DNA of 64,000 nucleotides from Serratia proteamaculans_D (GCF_049959315.1 NZ_CP188201.1); one strand, 5' to 3'. Counted from the first letter of the stretch, positions 1 to 8,984 are shown. A program made the numbers and translations. Notes: generated by a model not told the origin, from the sequence alone.

Positions 1-433
1 GGCGGCGTTTTTCTATGCCCTGATGGCGCTGGCCGCCAAACGACTGAAAGGAACGCCGCCGCATCTGATTGCGTTGATTCAGGTGACGGTCGGCGTCGTC
101 ATGCTGCTGCCGCTGGTGGATTTCCATGCACCGGCCAATGCCGGGCAATGGGGCATACTGTTGACGCTCGGGGTATTGCACACCGGGTTCATGTACGTGT
201 TGCTGTACGGCGCGATCCAAAAGCTGCCGACCAACCTGATCGGCTCGCTGTCGTTTATTTATCCGATTGCCGCCATGCTGGTGGATCGGCTGGCGTTTGG
301 TCACCGCTTGGTGGCGCTGCAATTTGCCGGTGCGGCCATCATCCTGCTGGCGGCTGCGGGCATGAACCTGCTGGGTGAGCGCCGCGTACGGCTAACGACT
401 GCGCCAGGCGGCAAGCAGGCCTCCGAACAGTGA
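1..433 (+). CDS. EamA/DMT-family membrane transporter, 5' truncated by window edge
   Basis: The reading frame is open from the first bases of the window, so the gene starts upstream; the ATG at 23 is internal. The visible 144 or so residues are the C-terminal half of a drug/metabolite transporter: about four hydrophobic helices, the loop motif GSLSFIYPIAAMLVDR and a terminal hydrophobic helix followed by a short basic tail. Members of this inner-membrane family export amino acids, metabolites or drugs. The substrate cannot be told from this half. A LysE-type exporter follows 70 bp downstream on the same strand. Confidence 0.8.
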   Translation, partial: AAFFYALMALAAKRLKGTPPHLIALIQVTVGVVMLLPLVDFHAPANAGQWGILLTLGVLHTGFMYVLLYGAIQKLPTNLIGSLSFIYPIAAMLVDRLAFGHRLVALQFAGAAIILLAAAGMNLLGERRVRLTTAPGGKQASEQ

Positions 434-503
434 CAGTGCTGGCAAACGGCTGCGGCAGAGCTATGATAAAGCCTGTTTCCCGCTACGGTTTACCAGGTGA
501 TTT

Positions 504-1133
504 ATGATTGATGCTTCCACACTTTTGTTGTTTTCCGGTGCCTGTCTGGCGCTGACGGTTACCCCCGGTCCGGATATGCTGCTGATTGTTTCGCGCAGTG
601 TCAGTCAGGGGCGTCGCGCGGGTTTCGCTTCGCTGGCAGGGATCCAGCTCGGCACCTATTGCCACGCTTTGGCGGCAGCGTTAGGTTTGTCACAACTGTT
701 CGTCGCGGTGCCGCTGGCCTATGACGGGGTGCGTATGTTAGGGGCGGCCTATTTGCTGTATCTGGCCTGGAAAACGCTACGAACCGGCAGCAGTTTACAG
801 GCTTCCGCCGGGTTAGCGGCGGTACCTGCCATGCGGATTTTTCGGCAGGGGCTGTTTACCAATATCCTCAATCCCAAAATGGCGCTGTTCGTTCTGGCAT
901 TGTTCCCGCAGTTTATCGATCCACAGGCCGGCTCGTTGGTGGTGCAGATGCTGTTACTGGCGACGGTGCTCAATCTGGTAGGGCTGCTGATTAACGGCGG
1001 GGTGATTATGGCGGTCAGCAATATGAAAAGCCGTTTTGTCGGCCGTCGCTTCAGTGCGCGTTGGCCGAATTACCTGCTGAGTGGCGTGTTTGCCGGGCTG
1101 GCCTGCAAGCTGATTTTTGACAGCCGTAAATAG
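504..1133 (+). CDS. LysE/RhtB-family amino-acid exporter
   Basis: This 209-residue inner-membrane protein has the family's usual length and about six hydrophobic segments. The N-terminal motif TPGPDMLLIVSRSVSQGRRAG is the LysE/RhtB hallmark (PGP followed by a basic loop), and FTNILNPKMALFVLALFPQF matches the second conserved block (NPK). The family exports amino acids or their analogues by proton exchange; the substrate here is not predictable. An AGGTGA ribosome site lies 6 bp before the ATG. The stop is 2 bp from the stop of the convergent regulator gene, with no obvious terminator between them. Confidence 0.88.
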   Translation: MIDASTLLLFSGACLALTVTPGPDMLLIVSRSVSQGRRAGFASLAGIQLGTYCHALAAALGLSQLFVAVPLAYDGVRMLGAAYLLYLAWKTLRTGSSLQASAGLAAVPAMRIFRQGLFTNILNPKMALFVLALFPQFIDPQAGSLVVQMLLLATVLNLVGLLINGGVIMAVSNMKSRFVGRRFSARWPNYLLSGVFAGLACKLIFDSRK

Positions 1134-1135
1134 CC

Positions 1136-1972
1136 TTATTCCTTCAATAACGCTTCAAACGCCGCGCTGGCCGGGCTTTGCGCCAGCGCGCTGTACATCA
1201 CCAGGCGTAAATGATTCTCCTCATCGACAATGAACGACGCATGTTCAAAAGTCACCTGGCCGACCCCCGGCACCTTGAAAGTACGCTGCCCCTGGCAACG
1301 ACCATGAATATCATGCTGCTGCCACAGTTGGCGGAACTGCGGCGACACTTGTTCCAGTGCCTGCACCCGTTGCTGCATGGTGGCGTCTTCCGGCGCGCGG
1401 GCGTAGTCGCGGCGAAAGCTGGCCAGAACCTGAGGCGCCTGCGCTTGCCACTCCACCAGCCGTTGGCTGAGCTGCGGATCGGCGAACAGCATCCACAGCA
1501 TGTTGCGCTGCTCCGCCGGACGATCGCCGATGGCGAACAGCCGCTCCGCCGCAGGGTTCCAGGCGATGATGTCCCAGCTCAGGTTCATGACATAAGCCGG
1601 ACGCAGTTGCAGATCGTCCAGCAGGCGGCGCACCAGCGGCGAAACCTGACACCACTGATGACCGACCGGTACCGGCGGGCGCTGATGCGCCAGTAAAAAC
1701 AGATGGTAGCGCCCGGTCGCGTCCAGCTTTAGCACCCGTGCCAGATTCTCCAGAAAATCCACCGAGGCGTTGATTTCCCGCCCCTGTTCCAGCCAGGTGT
1801 ACCAGGTGAGGCCGACGCCTGCCAGGGCGGCCACTTCTTCACGCCGCAGCCCCGGCGTTCTGCGCCGGGTGCCGCTCGGCAGACCTACCGCCTGCGGTGA
1901 TAACTTCTCACGTTTTTGACGCAGAAAATCCGCCAGATCCTGGCGGGTTCGGTTGAGGGTGCGCGGCGGCAT
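1136..1972 (-). CDS. XRE-family regulator with MmyB-type ligand-binding domain
   Basis: A 278-residue transcription factor. Residues ~10-85 form a helix-turn-helix of the XRE type (motifs TPGLRREEVAALAGVG and WLEQGREINAS). Residues ~110-270 match the MmyB-like PAS-type ligand-binding domain (RPAYVMNLSWDIIAWNPAAERLF). The ATG at 1972 is preferred to the longer frame starting at 2146, because the extra 58 residues would run across the divergent promoter and into the neighbouring MFS gene. In many bacteria such regulators control the divergent MFS pump or dehydrogenase gene. Here the divergent neighbour is the MFS transporter 100 bp away, so local control is inferred. Confidence 0.85.
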   Translation of the reverse strand: MPPRTLNRTRQDLADFLRQKREKLSPQAVGLPSGTRRRTPGLRREEVAALAGVGLTWYTWLEQGREINASVDFLENLARVLKLDATGRYHLFLLAHQRPPVPVGHQWCQVSPLVRRLLDDLQLRPAYVMNLSWDIIAWNPAAERLFAIGDRPAEQRNMLWMLFADPQLSQRLVEWQAQAPQVLASFRRDYARAPEDATMQQRVQALEQVSPQFRQLWQQHDIHGRCQGQRTFKVPGVGQVTFEHASFIVDEENHLRLVMYSALAQSPASAAFEALLKE

Positions 1973-1998
1973 AGTGGCTGTCCTGTTGCTGTTAGTAA

Positions 1999-2020
1999 TA
2001 GTATAACTGGCTATATAGTA
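1999..2020. promoter_or_regulatory. Imperfect palindrome, candidate operator between regulator and MFS pump
   Basis: The 100-bp gap between the divergent starts holds the imperfect inverted repeat TAnTATA-n8-TATAnTA, AT-rich and centred about 37 bp upstream of the regulator start. Direct copies of TAGTAAYAG flank it. It is a plausible binding site for the MmyB-type regulator; no binding evidence exists here. Confidence 0.35.
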
Positions 2021-2072
2021 ACAGTTTAGGACATGTTCCATACTGCCGCCATCCCAATCTTTGGAGGCATTT

Positions 2073-3494
2073 ATGGAACAGTCATTAGCTAGTGGAGCTC
2101 GCCGTCTTCCCGGCTTGCCGGTGTTATTGCTGGGCGGCTTTGTCACGGTGTTCGACCTGTTTGTGGTGAACGTGGCAGCGCCGGTGATCCAGCAGCAATT
2201 CGCCGCTGATTTTGCCGGTGTAGGGTTGATTATTGCCGGTTATGAGCTGGCATTCGGCGTGTTACTGATTGCCGGTGGGCGGTTGGGCGATCGCTTTGGG
2301 CGCCGTCGCATGTTCAGTCTCGGCATGTGGGGTTTTACGCTGACGTCGGCGCTGTGTGGCATGGCGACCTCGCTGAGCATGTTGATCGTAGCGCGCTTTT
2401 TGCAGGGGGCGACGGCGGCGCTGTTGTTCCCGCAGATCTATGCGTTGCTGCGGGTGCTGTACAACCCGCACCAGCGGCGGCGGGCCTTTGCCTGGCTGGG
2501 TATGACGCTGGGGCTGGCGGCGATTTTTGGTCAGATTTTCGGTGGCTTTATTATTGAAGCCGATATTTTCGGCAGCGGTTGGCGAATGATTTTCCTGATC
2601 AATCTGCCGGTGGGGGCGCTGGCCATGCTGGCGGCGCGGCGTATTCCTGAATCACGCCTCGAACAGGCGCAGCGGCTGGATGGTGTTGGCCTGCTGTTGG
2701 CGGCAACCGGGCTGTTGTTGCTGCTGGTTCCGCTGCTGGAAGGGCCGTCGCGTGGCTGGCCCTGGTGGGTGTTGCCTACGTTGGCGCTGAGCATAGCGGT
2801 GCTGTGGGCCTTTATCCGCTGGGAAAGACGGTTGGCGCAGTATGGAGGTGACGCGGTACTCGATCCGGCGTTGTTGCGGCAGGGGAGCTTTGCCCCGGGC
2901 GTGGCGGTGGTGCTGGCGATTTACTCGACCGCCTCTTCGTTCTTTCTGTGTTTTGCCCTGCTGTTGCAGGCGGGCATTGGCCTGACGCCGTTTCAGGCCG
3001 GAAGCCTGTTTGCGCCTGCCAGCGTGGCTTTTATGCTGGCCTCACTGCTGGCACCGACGCTGGTACAGCGCTGGGGCAATGGCGTGCTGGCACTTGGCGT
3101 AGTGATTTACGCCACCGGGATGGCATTGCTGGTGGCGCAGGTGCTGTGGGGTGCGGCGCTGGTTCAGCCACTGTGGCTGTTGCCGGGCCTGGTGATTCTG
3201 GGCTTTGGTCAGGCACTGAGTATGACGCCGCTGCTTAACCTGGTACTCGGATTGGCAAAAGAACAGCAGGCAGGGATGGCGGCCGGGGTGATTTCCACCG
3301 TGCAACAGGTGGGTGGGGCGTTGGGGATTGCCGCCAGCGGCGCGTTTTTTGTTCCCTTGTTGGCAGGCGGCGCGGGCGCAGAGGGTTATGGGCGGGCGTT
3401 TGCCGGGGCCATGGTTTATAACCTGCTGGCGATGGCCGTTGCCCTGGGGCTGCTGAGGTGGATCATCCAACAACAGCGCAAAGTGGATCTTTAG
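2073..3494 (+). CDS. MFS drug transporter, DHA2 (14-helix) type
   Basis: A 473-residue inner-membrane protein with about 14 predicted hydrophobic helices. It carries the MFS motif A (GGRLGDRFGRRRMF, residues ~72-85) and the motif C-like region GLAAIFGQIFGGF. The arrangement is typical of DHA2 proton-driven multidrug exporters (QacA/SmvA/EmrB relatives). The ATG at 2073 has a GGAGG site 5 bp upstream and is preferred to the TTG at 2061. It is divergent from the MmyB-type regulator. Exported compounds are unknown; resistance or metabolite efflux is inferred from the family only. Confidence 0.87.
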   Translation: MEQSLASGARRLPGLPVLLLGGFVTVFDLFVVNVAAPVIQQQFAADFAGVGLIIAGYELAFGVLLIAGGRLGDRFGRRRMFSLGMWGFTLTSALCGMATSLSMLIVARFLQGATAALLFPQIYALLRVLYNPHQRRRAFAWLGMTLGLAAIFGQIFGGFIIEADIFGSGWRMIFLINLPVGALAMLAARRIPESRLEQAQRLDGVGLLLAATGLLLLLVPLLEGPSRGWPWWVLPTLALSIAVLWAFIRWERRLAQYGGDAVLDPALLRQGSFAPGVAVVLAIYSTASSFFLCFALLLQAGIGLTPFQAGSLFAPASVAFMLASLLAPTLVQRWGNGVLALGVVIYATGMALLVAQVLWGAALVQPLWLLPGLVILGFGQALSMTPLLNLVLGLAKEQQAGMAAGVISTVQQVGGALGIAASGAFFVPLLAGGAGAEGYGRAFAGAMVYNLLAMAVALGLLRWIIQQQRKVDL

Positions 3495-3558
3495 TAAAGC
3501 TGTGGCGGGTGTTATTGGTATTCATCTTCCCTGATAACGCTGAAGGACGCTTAACGCC

Positions 3559-4191
3559 ATGTACCAACCCGCCTCATTTCGCGATGACCGCCTGGAAAGT
3601 CAAATTGCTCTGGTACGTGCCCACCCGCTGGGCATGTTAATCAGCCACGGTGAACAGGGACTGGTAGCGGACCCGCTGCCGTTTTTGATTGACGCCGACC
3701 AGCAGGGCAACATTGTGTTGCGGGCGCATCTGTCCCGCGCCAATCCCCATTGGTCCTTGCTGCAGACCGTGCAGGAGTGCCTGGTGGTGTTTCAGGGGCC
3801 GGAGGGCTATATCTCGCCGGGCTGGTATGAAACCAAGCGTCAAACCGGCAAGGTGGTACCCACCTGGAATTACAGCGTGGTGCAATTGCGCGGTGTGCCC
3901 AGGGTAACGGAAGACGCGGATTGGTTACGCAGGCAGCTGGACGGGCTGACGGCGTTGCAGGAAGGCCGCCAGCCGCAACCCTGGCATATCGACGATGCAC
4001 CAGCCAATTATATCGCTGCGCAGATCAGGGGCATTGTCGGAATCGAGATCGTCGTGACTCACCGTGAAGGCAAATGGAAGATGAGCCAGAACCGCAACGC
4101 CGAAGATGTCGAGGGAGTGATCGCTGCGCTGCGGGCCGGTGATGCTGACCAGCAGCAACTGGCAGATGAGGTTGAGCGGCGGCGTGGATAA
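3559..4191 (+). CDS. PaiB-like FMN-binding protein
   Basis: This 210-residue protein matches the PaiB family. It has an N-terminal MYQPASFR block, a split-barrel FMN-binding region (ISHGEQGLVADPLPFLID, LRAHLSRANPHW), the motif SPGWYETK and the C-terminal block KMSQNRNAEDVEGV. Family members are annotated as FMN-binding negative transcriptional regulators after Bacillus PaiB. Many proteobacterial homologues have no tested regulatory role and may act on flavin-linked redox chemistry. It stands alone between the MFS gene and ybiB. Confidence 0.85.
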   Translation: MYQPASFRDDRLESQIALVRAHPLGMLISHGEQGLVADPLPFLIDADQQGNIVLRAHLSRANPHWSLLQTVQECLVVFQGPEGYISPGWYETKRQTGKVVPTWNYSVVQLRGVPRVTEDADWLRRQLDGLTALQEGRQPQPWHIDDAPANYIAAQIRGIVGIEIVVTHREGKWKMSQNRNAEDVEGVIAALRAGDADQQQLADEVERRRG

Positions 4192-4230
4192 GGTATGCTG
4201 ACTCCAGACTGAATCAGGGGAAAGCAGAGC

Positions 4231-5190
4231 ATGGATTATACCAAAATTATTAAAGAGATCGGCCGTGGCAAGAATCATGCGCGCGATCTGGATCGGGAAA
4301 CCGCTTTTCAGCTCTATCAAAAAATGCTGGCCGATGAAGTTGGCGAATTGGAACTGGGCGGCATCCTGATTGCCATGCGTATTAAGGGCGAGGCCGAAGA
4401 GGAAATGATCGGCTTTTATCAGGCGATGCAACAGCAGGTGATCCGCCTGCAGGCACCGTCTGGGCGGCCGATGCCGGTGGTGTTGCCGAGCTATAACGGT
4501 GCGCGCAAACAGGCGAACCTGACGCCGCTGTTGGCGCTGTTGCTCCAACGCGTCGGTCTGCCAGTGGTGGTACATGGCGTGCTCGATGACAGCACCCGCG
4601 TTACCAGCGCCGAAATCTTCCAGGCGCTGGGCCTGCCCTGGTCGCAAGACGCGGCTCATGCTCAGCAGCGCCTGGATGCGGGCGAAGTGGTGTTTATCCC
4701 GGTTTCCACCTTGTCTGCTCCACTGGAGCGTCAGCTTGGCCTGCGCTGGCGCATGGGCGTTCGTAACAGCGCCCATACCCTGGCCAAACTGGCAACCCCG
4801 TTTGCCGAGCAGGATGTACTGCGTATCGTCAGCGTGTCGCACCCGGAATACGTCGGCCGTGTGGCCTCGTTTTTCCGCCAAATCGGCGCTCGCGGGTTAC
4901 TGATGCACGGTACCGAAGGCGAGGCCTATGCCAACCCGCAGCGATGCCCACAAATCCATTACATGGTTAACGGCGAGCAGCAGGTGCTGCTGGAACGACC
5001 GGCGCAGGATGAAATTCCCGATCTGCCGGCGGCAAAAGATGCCGAGACCACCGCGCGCTGGACCGAACGTTGCCTGGCGGGTGAGGTGGCGATCCCGCTG
5101 GCGATCCAACGGCAGATTGCCTGCTGCCTGCTGGCCGCTGGAGAGGTAGAGACCCTGGAACAGGGACTGGAGCATTTACGCAGCGCGTAA
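4231..5190 (+). CDS. ybiB: YbiB, TrpD-fold nucleic-acid-binding protein
   Basis: The 319-residue protein matches E. coli YbiB from its first residues (DYTKIIKEIGRGKNHARDL) and has the glycosyltransferase family 3 / anthranilate phosphoribosyltransferase fold (N-terminal helical domain ~1-70, then the large domain). YbiB lacks TrpD activity and is known to bind nucleic acids. In E. coli it is part of the LexA regulon next to dinG. Here dinG is not beside it and I see no CTGT-n8-ACAG LexA box in the 40-bp upstream gap, so the damage response may be lost or the promoter may lie further upstream. Confidence 0.9.
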   Translation: MDYTKIIKEIGRGKNHARDLDRETAFQLYQKMLADEVGELELGGILIAMRIKGEAEEEMIGFYQAMQQQVIRLQAPSGRPMPVVLPSYNGARKQANLTPLLALLLQRVGLPVVVHGVLDDSTRVTSAEIFQALGLPWSQDAAHAQQRLDAGEVVFIPVSTLSAPLERQLGLRWRMGVRNSAHTLAKLATPFAEQDVLRIVSVSHPEYVGRVASFFRQIGARGLLMHGTEGEAYANPQRCPQIHYMVNGEQQVLLERPAQDEIPDLPAAKDAETTARWTERCLAGEVAIPLAIQRQIACCLLAAGEVETLEQGLEHLRSA

Positions 5191-5240
5191 ATCCCGTCGT
5201 CTATACTGGAATACTTCGTGAATCGGCTGAAAGGATAGTT

Positions 5241-7097
5241 ATGCAACAGGCTCTCGATTACTTCAATCAATTGAATCAGGATTACCTTGAGGTTCACCGC
5301 ACCAAAGAAGATCTGTTCTGGCACAACTATATGGGCACCGGTGGCGACGATGTTTCTGCCCGCTTTTCGGCGGCGGAAAGCGCCTATAAACGCTTTATCG
5401 CTGAGCCGCGTCGATTGGCGGAGATCCGTCAGTTGCTCGCCGGGTTGGAAGTGTTGCCGCAGGATGCACAGCGCGACGCGCTGCAACACGGGCTGAACGG
5501 CTGGCTGCGTTTCTTTGACTGTAACGCCATTGAAGATGCCGAGGCCCAGACGCTGCTGGATCAGATCATCAGTGCCGAGGCGGACCTGTATAGCCGGCGC
5601 AAGGCCAACCCGGTCAGCCATCTGAATGCCGCCGGGCAGCGGGTGAACGCTTCGCTCGGCGAGCTGTTGACCAACCAGGCCACCAATGAAAATGAAGATT
5701 ACCGCCGCAGTTCGCAGAATGCGCTGCGTGAGCTGGAGCAGTGGCTGTTGCACAACGGTTTGCCGGAGCTGATTAGCCTGCGTAACCGCTTTGCACGCCA
5801 GATGGGGTTCCGCAACTATTTCGACTACAAGGTCAACAAAACCGAGCGCATGACGCCGGAGCAGTTGTTCACCATTCTGGACCGCTTCGAACAGCAAACC
5901 CGCGAAGCCAATTCACGCAGCCTGCAGCAGTTGGCTGCGCAAAAGGGCGAGCAGGCGCTGGAGCCCTGGAACATCCGTTTTGCCAGCGCCGGTGATGTGA
6001 CCCGACAACTGGATCCTTACTTCCCGTTTGCCCAGTCGCTGGAGCGTTGGATCAACAGCTTCAAACGGCTGCACATTGGTTTTCGTGGTGCGCAGATGAG
6101 TCTCGATCTGTTGGTGCGTCAGGGCAAGTATGAAAACGGCTTTATGCACGGCCCGGTGCCGCCGTTTATCCAGCAGGGGAAATGGCTGCCGGCGCGGATT
6201 AACTTCACCAGTCTGGCGCAGCCGGATCAGGTGGGCAGTGGCGCCCATGGGCTGAATACGCTGTTCCACGAGGGCGGCCATGCCGCGCACTTTGCCAATA
6301 TCTGCCAGAACGCGCCCTGTTTCTCGCAGGAGTTCCCGCCGACCTCAATGGCCTATGCGGAAACCCAGTCGATGTTCTGTGACAGCCTGCTGGACGACGC
6401 CGATTGGCTGAAACGCTATGCGAAAAACGCCGCCGGTGAGCCGGTGCCGGACGCGCTGATAGAAGCCAGTATTGCGGCACGTCAGCCGATGCGTGCGTTC
6501 AACGAACGTCATATTCTGCTGGTGCCCTACTTTGAGTGGGCGCTGTATCAGTGGGATGAGCAACAGCTGACACCAGAGGCGATTACCGCACTGGCGCGCG
6601 AGGTTGAGCACAAAATTCTGGGCATCAGTGGCAGCCCGCGTCCGACGCTGGCAATCCCGCATTTGTTGTCGCTGGAGTCGGCCTGTTCCTATCAGGGGTA
6701 TCTGCTGGCACTGATGGCGGTCGAGCAGACGCGTCATTTCTTCCTGCAGCGTGACGGCTATCTTACCGATAACCCGGCGATTGGCCCGGATCTGGCACAT
6801 CACTACTGGCTACCGGGTAATGGTGTCAGCCACGATGAAACGCTACGCAGCCTGACCGGCGAAGGCTTTAACCCGGACTATCTGGCACGGGCCTGTAACC
6901 AGACGGTGGCACAGGCCTGGCAAGACGCACAGCAAACCATAGCCACGGCTGCCGTTCGGCCGCAACCGGCGGCAGACTTCGACCTGGCGGCGCATATCCG
7001 CGTGGTGGATGGCGAGCAGGTGCTGGCGGATAACGCCGAGGGCGATGAAAAGATGTGCCGTGACTTCGCCGCAGCGATTAACGCGCGCCTGGCCTGA
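5241..7097 (+). CDS. M3-family zinc metallopeptidase
   Basis: A 618-residue cytoplasmic peptidase of the oligopeptidase M3 type. The zinc motif HEGGH is at residues 343-347, in the block TLFHEGGHAAHF. A downstream glutamate in SMAYAETQSMF fits the third ligand. The length fits M3 oligoendopeptidases, which degrade short peptides. There is no signal peptide. A good ribosome site (AAGGA) precedes the ATG, and a strong terminator follows 10 bp after the stop, so it is probably transcribed alone or with ybiB, whose stop is 50 bp upstream. Confidence 0.87.
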   Translation: MQQALDYFNQLNQDYLEVHRTKEDLFWHNYMGTGGDDVSARFSAAESAYKRFIAEPRRLAEIRQLLAGLEVLPQDAQRDALQHGLNGWLRFFDCNAIEDAEAQTLLDQIISAEADLYSRRKANPVSHLNAAGQRVNASLGELLTNQATNENEDYRRSSQNALRELEQWLLHNGLPELISLRNRFARQMGFRNYFDYKVNKTERMTPEQLFTILDRFEQQTREANSRSLQQLAAQKGEQALEPWNIRFASAGDVTRQLDPYFPFAQSLERWINSFKRLHIGFRGAQMSLDLLVRQGKYENGFMHGPVPPFIQQGKWLPARINFTSLAQPDQVGSGAHGLNTLFHEGGHAAHFANICQNAPCFSQEFPPTSMAYAETQSMFCDSLLDDADWLKRYAKNAAGEPVPDALIEASIAARQPMRAFNERHILLVPYFEWALYQWDEQQLTPEAITALAREVEHKILGISGSPRPTLAIPHLLSLESACSYQGYLLALMAVEQTRHFFLQRDGYLTDNPAIGPDLAHHYWLPGNGVSHDETLRSLTGEGFNPDYLARACNQTVAQAWQDAQQTIATAAVRPQPAADFDLAAHIRVVDGEQVLADNAEGDEKMCRDFAAAINARLA

Positions 7098-7107
7098 AGC
7101 CGCTGAA

Positions 7108-7140
7108 AAAAACCGCCGAGTATTTACATCGGCGGTTTAT
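7108..7140 (+). terminator. Rho-independent terminator after the M3 peptidase gene
   Basis: The stem AAACCGCCGA / TCGGCGGTTT (10 bp, loop of 9) is followed by TATTTATCC. The A-run before it allows some function in the opposite direction for the flavin reductase-like gene. Confidence 0.85.
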
Positions 7141-7160
7141 TTATCCTAACTCGTGATCGC

Positions 7161-7799
7161 TCAGCGCTTTTGCGCATCCGGGCGGGTCATGTCGAAACGG
7201 TGCTGTTCCGAGATGCCGTAGTAGGCGCTCGGGCCACCGGCACGCAGAATAGGTTCGGCGGCGGCGGTCTGATAGATGCCGTGTTCATCCAGCAGCGCGG
7301 GGTCGATATGCACCGCCACCACTTCCCCCAGCACCAGCCAGGTATCCACCTTGTCGCCTGCGGCGCTTTGCAATTGAATGCACTGCGACAGGCGGCATTC
7401 AAAGTTCACCGGGCTTTCAGCTACCCGTTCGGCCTTCACCAGGCGGCTGGGCAGCGGTGTGACGCCGGCAAAAGCAAATTCATCTTCACCGCGCGCCAGG
7501 CTGGCAGAGCTGTTATTCATGGCATTGGCCAGTGGACGCGTTGCCAGATTCCAGACAAATTCGCCGGTTTCGACGATGTTCGCCACGCTGTCTTTCCAGC
7601 CGCTGCTGGCGAAGCCGATAATCGGCGGACGGTAGTTGAAGCAGTTAAAAAAGCTGTAGGGTGCCAGGTTACGTTGGCCGGTGACGTTGACCGACGAGAT
7701 CCAACCTATCGGGCGCGGGCCGACAATGGCGTTCAACGGATCGTGCGGCAAGCCATGGCCGGCGGCGGGCTCATAGTAATAACGGGACTCACTGCTCAT
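7161..7799 (-). CDS. Flavin reductase-like FMN-binding protein
   Basis: This 212-residue protein has the flavin reductase-like split beta-barrel. Motifs include NAIVGPRPIGWISSVN near the start, LAPYSFFNCFNYRPPIIGF (flavin-binding loop) and the C-terminal AYYGISEQHRFDMTRP. Relatives reduce FMN or bind it for partner monooxygenases or for unidentified redox reactions. No monooxygenase gene lies nearby, so no partner is proposed. It is convergent with the M3 peptidase and divergent from rlmF (~120 bp apart). Confidence 0.85.
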   Translation of the reverse strand: MSSESRYYYEPAAGHGLPHDPLNAIVGPRPIGWISSVNVTGQRNLAPYSFFNCFNYRPPIIGFASSGWKDSVANIVETGEFVWNLATRPLANAMNNSSASLARGEDEFAFAGVTPLPSRLVKAERVAESPVNFECRLSQCIQLQSAAGDKVDTWLVLGEVVAVHIDPALLDEHGIYQTAAAEPILRAGGPSAYYGISEQHRFDMTRPDAQKR

Positions 7800-7918
7800 A
7801 AATGACCTGAATTGGCTAAACAGAGCTTTTATTCTGACGTGTTTCCTGCCGCCTGCAAGTTTGCCGTCGCTTTATGGTATCTTACGCGCCAGAAATACCT
7901 TTAAGAGAGCCCGTCACG

Positions 7919-8884
7919 GTGGAAAAAAAGAAAAGCTTCCCGCAGCAGAAAAGCGGACTGCACCCGCGTAACCGTCATCGCTCACGCTATGACTTTCCGG
8001 CGCTGATCGCCAGCTGCCCGGCGTTGGAGCCGTTCGTCAAGCCGAACGCCTGGGGCGATATCTCGGTAGATTTTGCCGATCCGGCGGCGGTTAAAATGCT
8101 CAACCGTGCGTTGCTGCAACATTTCTATGGTATCGAGCACTGGGATATTCCCGCCGATTACCTGTGCCCGCCAATCCCGGGGCGCGCCGATTACCTGCAC
8201 CATCTGGCCGACCTGCTGGCGAGCAGCAACGACGGTGAGATCCCACGTGGTAAAGGCGTGGCGATCCTCGACGTGGGCATTGGTGCCAACTGCATTTACC
8301 CGATCGTTGGTTTGCGTGAATACGGCTGGCGTTTTACCGGTTCGGAGATTGACCCGGTGTCGCTCAATTCGGCCAAAATGATCGTCGAAATGAACCCGAC
8401 GCTGAGAAACAGCGTGCGCCTGCGTCTGCAAAAACAGCCGGAGTTTATCTTTAACGGCATCATCGGTGTGGCTGAGAAGTTTGACGCCACGCTGTGCAAC
8501 CCGCCATTCCACGGCTCCGAGCAGGAAGCGCAGGCCAGCACCCGCCGCAAACTGCACAAGCTGGGCAAGGGTGAAGTGGCCGACAAGCCGGTCCAGAACT
8601 TTGGCGGCAAGAATAACGAACTCTGGTGTGAAGGCGGCGAAGAAGCCTTCGTGCGTAAAATGGTCGAAGAAAGCGTCAGCAAGGCGCAGAACTGCCTGTG
8701 GTTCACCTCGCTGATTTCCAAACACACCACCTTGCCGTCGATTTATCACGCGGCGAAGTTGGCCGGGGTGGCGGAAGTGCGCACCATCGAGATGGCGCAG
8801 GGGCAAAAGATCAGCCGCTTTGTTGCCTGGACCTTCCATGACGCCGAGCAGCAGGCCGCCTGGGCGGCAGAACGCTGGCGTTAA
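7919..8884 (+). CDS. rlmF: 23S rRNA (adenine-1618-N6)-methyltransferase RlmF
   Basis: RlmF (YbiN) methylates A1618 of 23S rRNA using S-adenosylmethionine. The protein carries KSGLHPRNRHRSRYDF near its start, the SAM-binding block LDVGIGANCIYP, the substrate-adenine motif NPPF and the C-terminal EMAQGQKISRFVAWTF, all conserved with the E. coli enzyme (308 residues). I chose the GTG at 7919 (321 residues), which has an AAGAGAG site upstream. The in-frame ATG at 7874 lacks a ribosome site and would add 15 unconserved residues. Its place beside ybiO and gln genes follows E. coli order. Confidence 0.92.
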   Translation: MEKKKSFPQQKSGLHPRNRHRSRYDFPALIASCPALEPFVKPNAWGDISVDFADPAAVKMLNRALLQHFYGIEHWDIPADYLCPPIPGRADYLHHLADLLASSNDGEIPRGKGVAILDVGIGANCIYPIVGLREYGWRFTGSEIDPVSLNSAKMIVEMNPTLRNSVRLRLQKQPEFIFNGIIGVAEKFDATLCNPPFHGSEQEAQASTRRKLHKLGKGEVADKPVQNFGGKNNELWCEGGEEAFVRKMVEESVSKAQNCLWFTSLISKHTTLPSIYHAAKLAGVAEVRTIEMAQGQKISRFVAWTFHDAEQQAAWAAERWR

Positions 8885-8911
8885 TTTCGGAGTTTGCACA
8901 GATTTTTGTCG

Positions 8912-8933
8912 GTATGGGAGGCAACTCCCATAC
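8912..8933 (+). terminator. Perfect hairpin with GCAA tetraloop after rlmF, no U-tract
   Basis: A perfect 9-bp stem GTATGGGAG / CTCCCATAC closed by a GCAA (GNRA) tetraloop lies 28 bp after rlmF. It is followed by TGGCTTTAGG, not a T-run, so it is a weak or atypical intrinsic terminator, or an mRNA-stabilising structure. Confidence 0.5.
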
Positions 8934-8970
8934 TGGCTTTAGGCTTGACGCCCTTTCTTGACATATCCCA

Positions 8971-8984
8971 TTAAGGTTCCTTAA
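8971..8984. promoter_or_regulatory. 14-bp palindrome upstream of the SlaA-like gene
   Basis: TTAAGGTTCCTTAA is nearly perfectly symmetric (TTAAGG-TT-CCTTAA). It sits just after a TTGACA hexamer at 8958-8963 that could be a -35 element. I see no strong -10 box. It may be an operator for the large secreted protein gene 120 bp downstream. Confidence 0.35.

Noticed and set aside
4192..4230. LexA box upstream of ybiB
   Set aside because: The 39-bp gap has no CTGT-n8-ACAG match.
3925..4881. 318-residue minus-strand frame over the PaiB-like gene and ybiB
   Set aside because: Its His/Gln/Arg-rich composition is typical of antisense shadow; both + strand genes are well supported.
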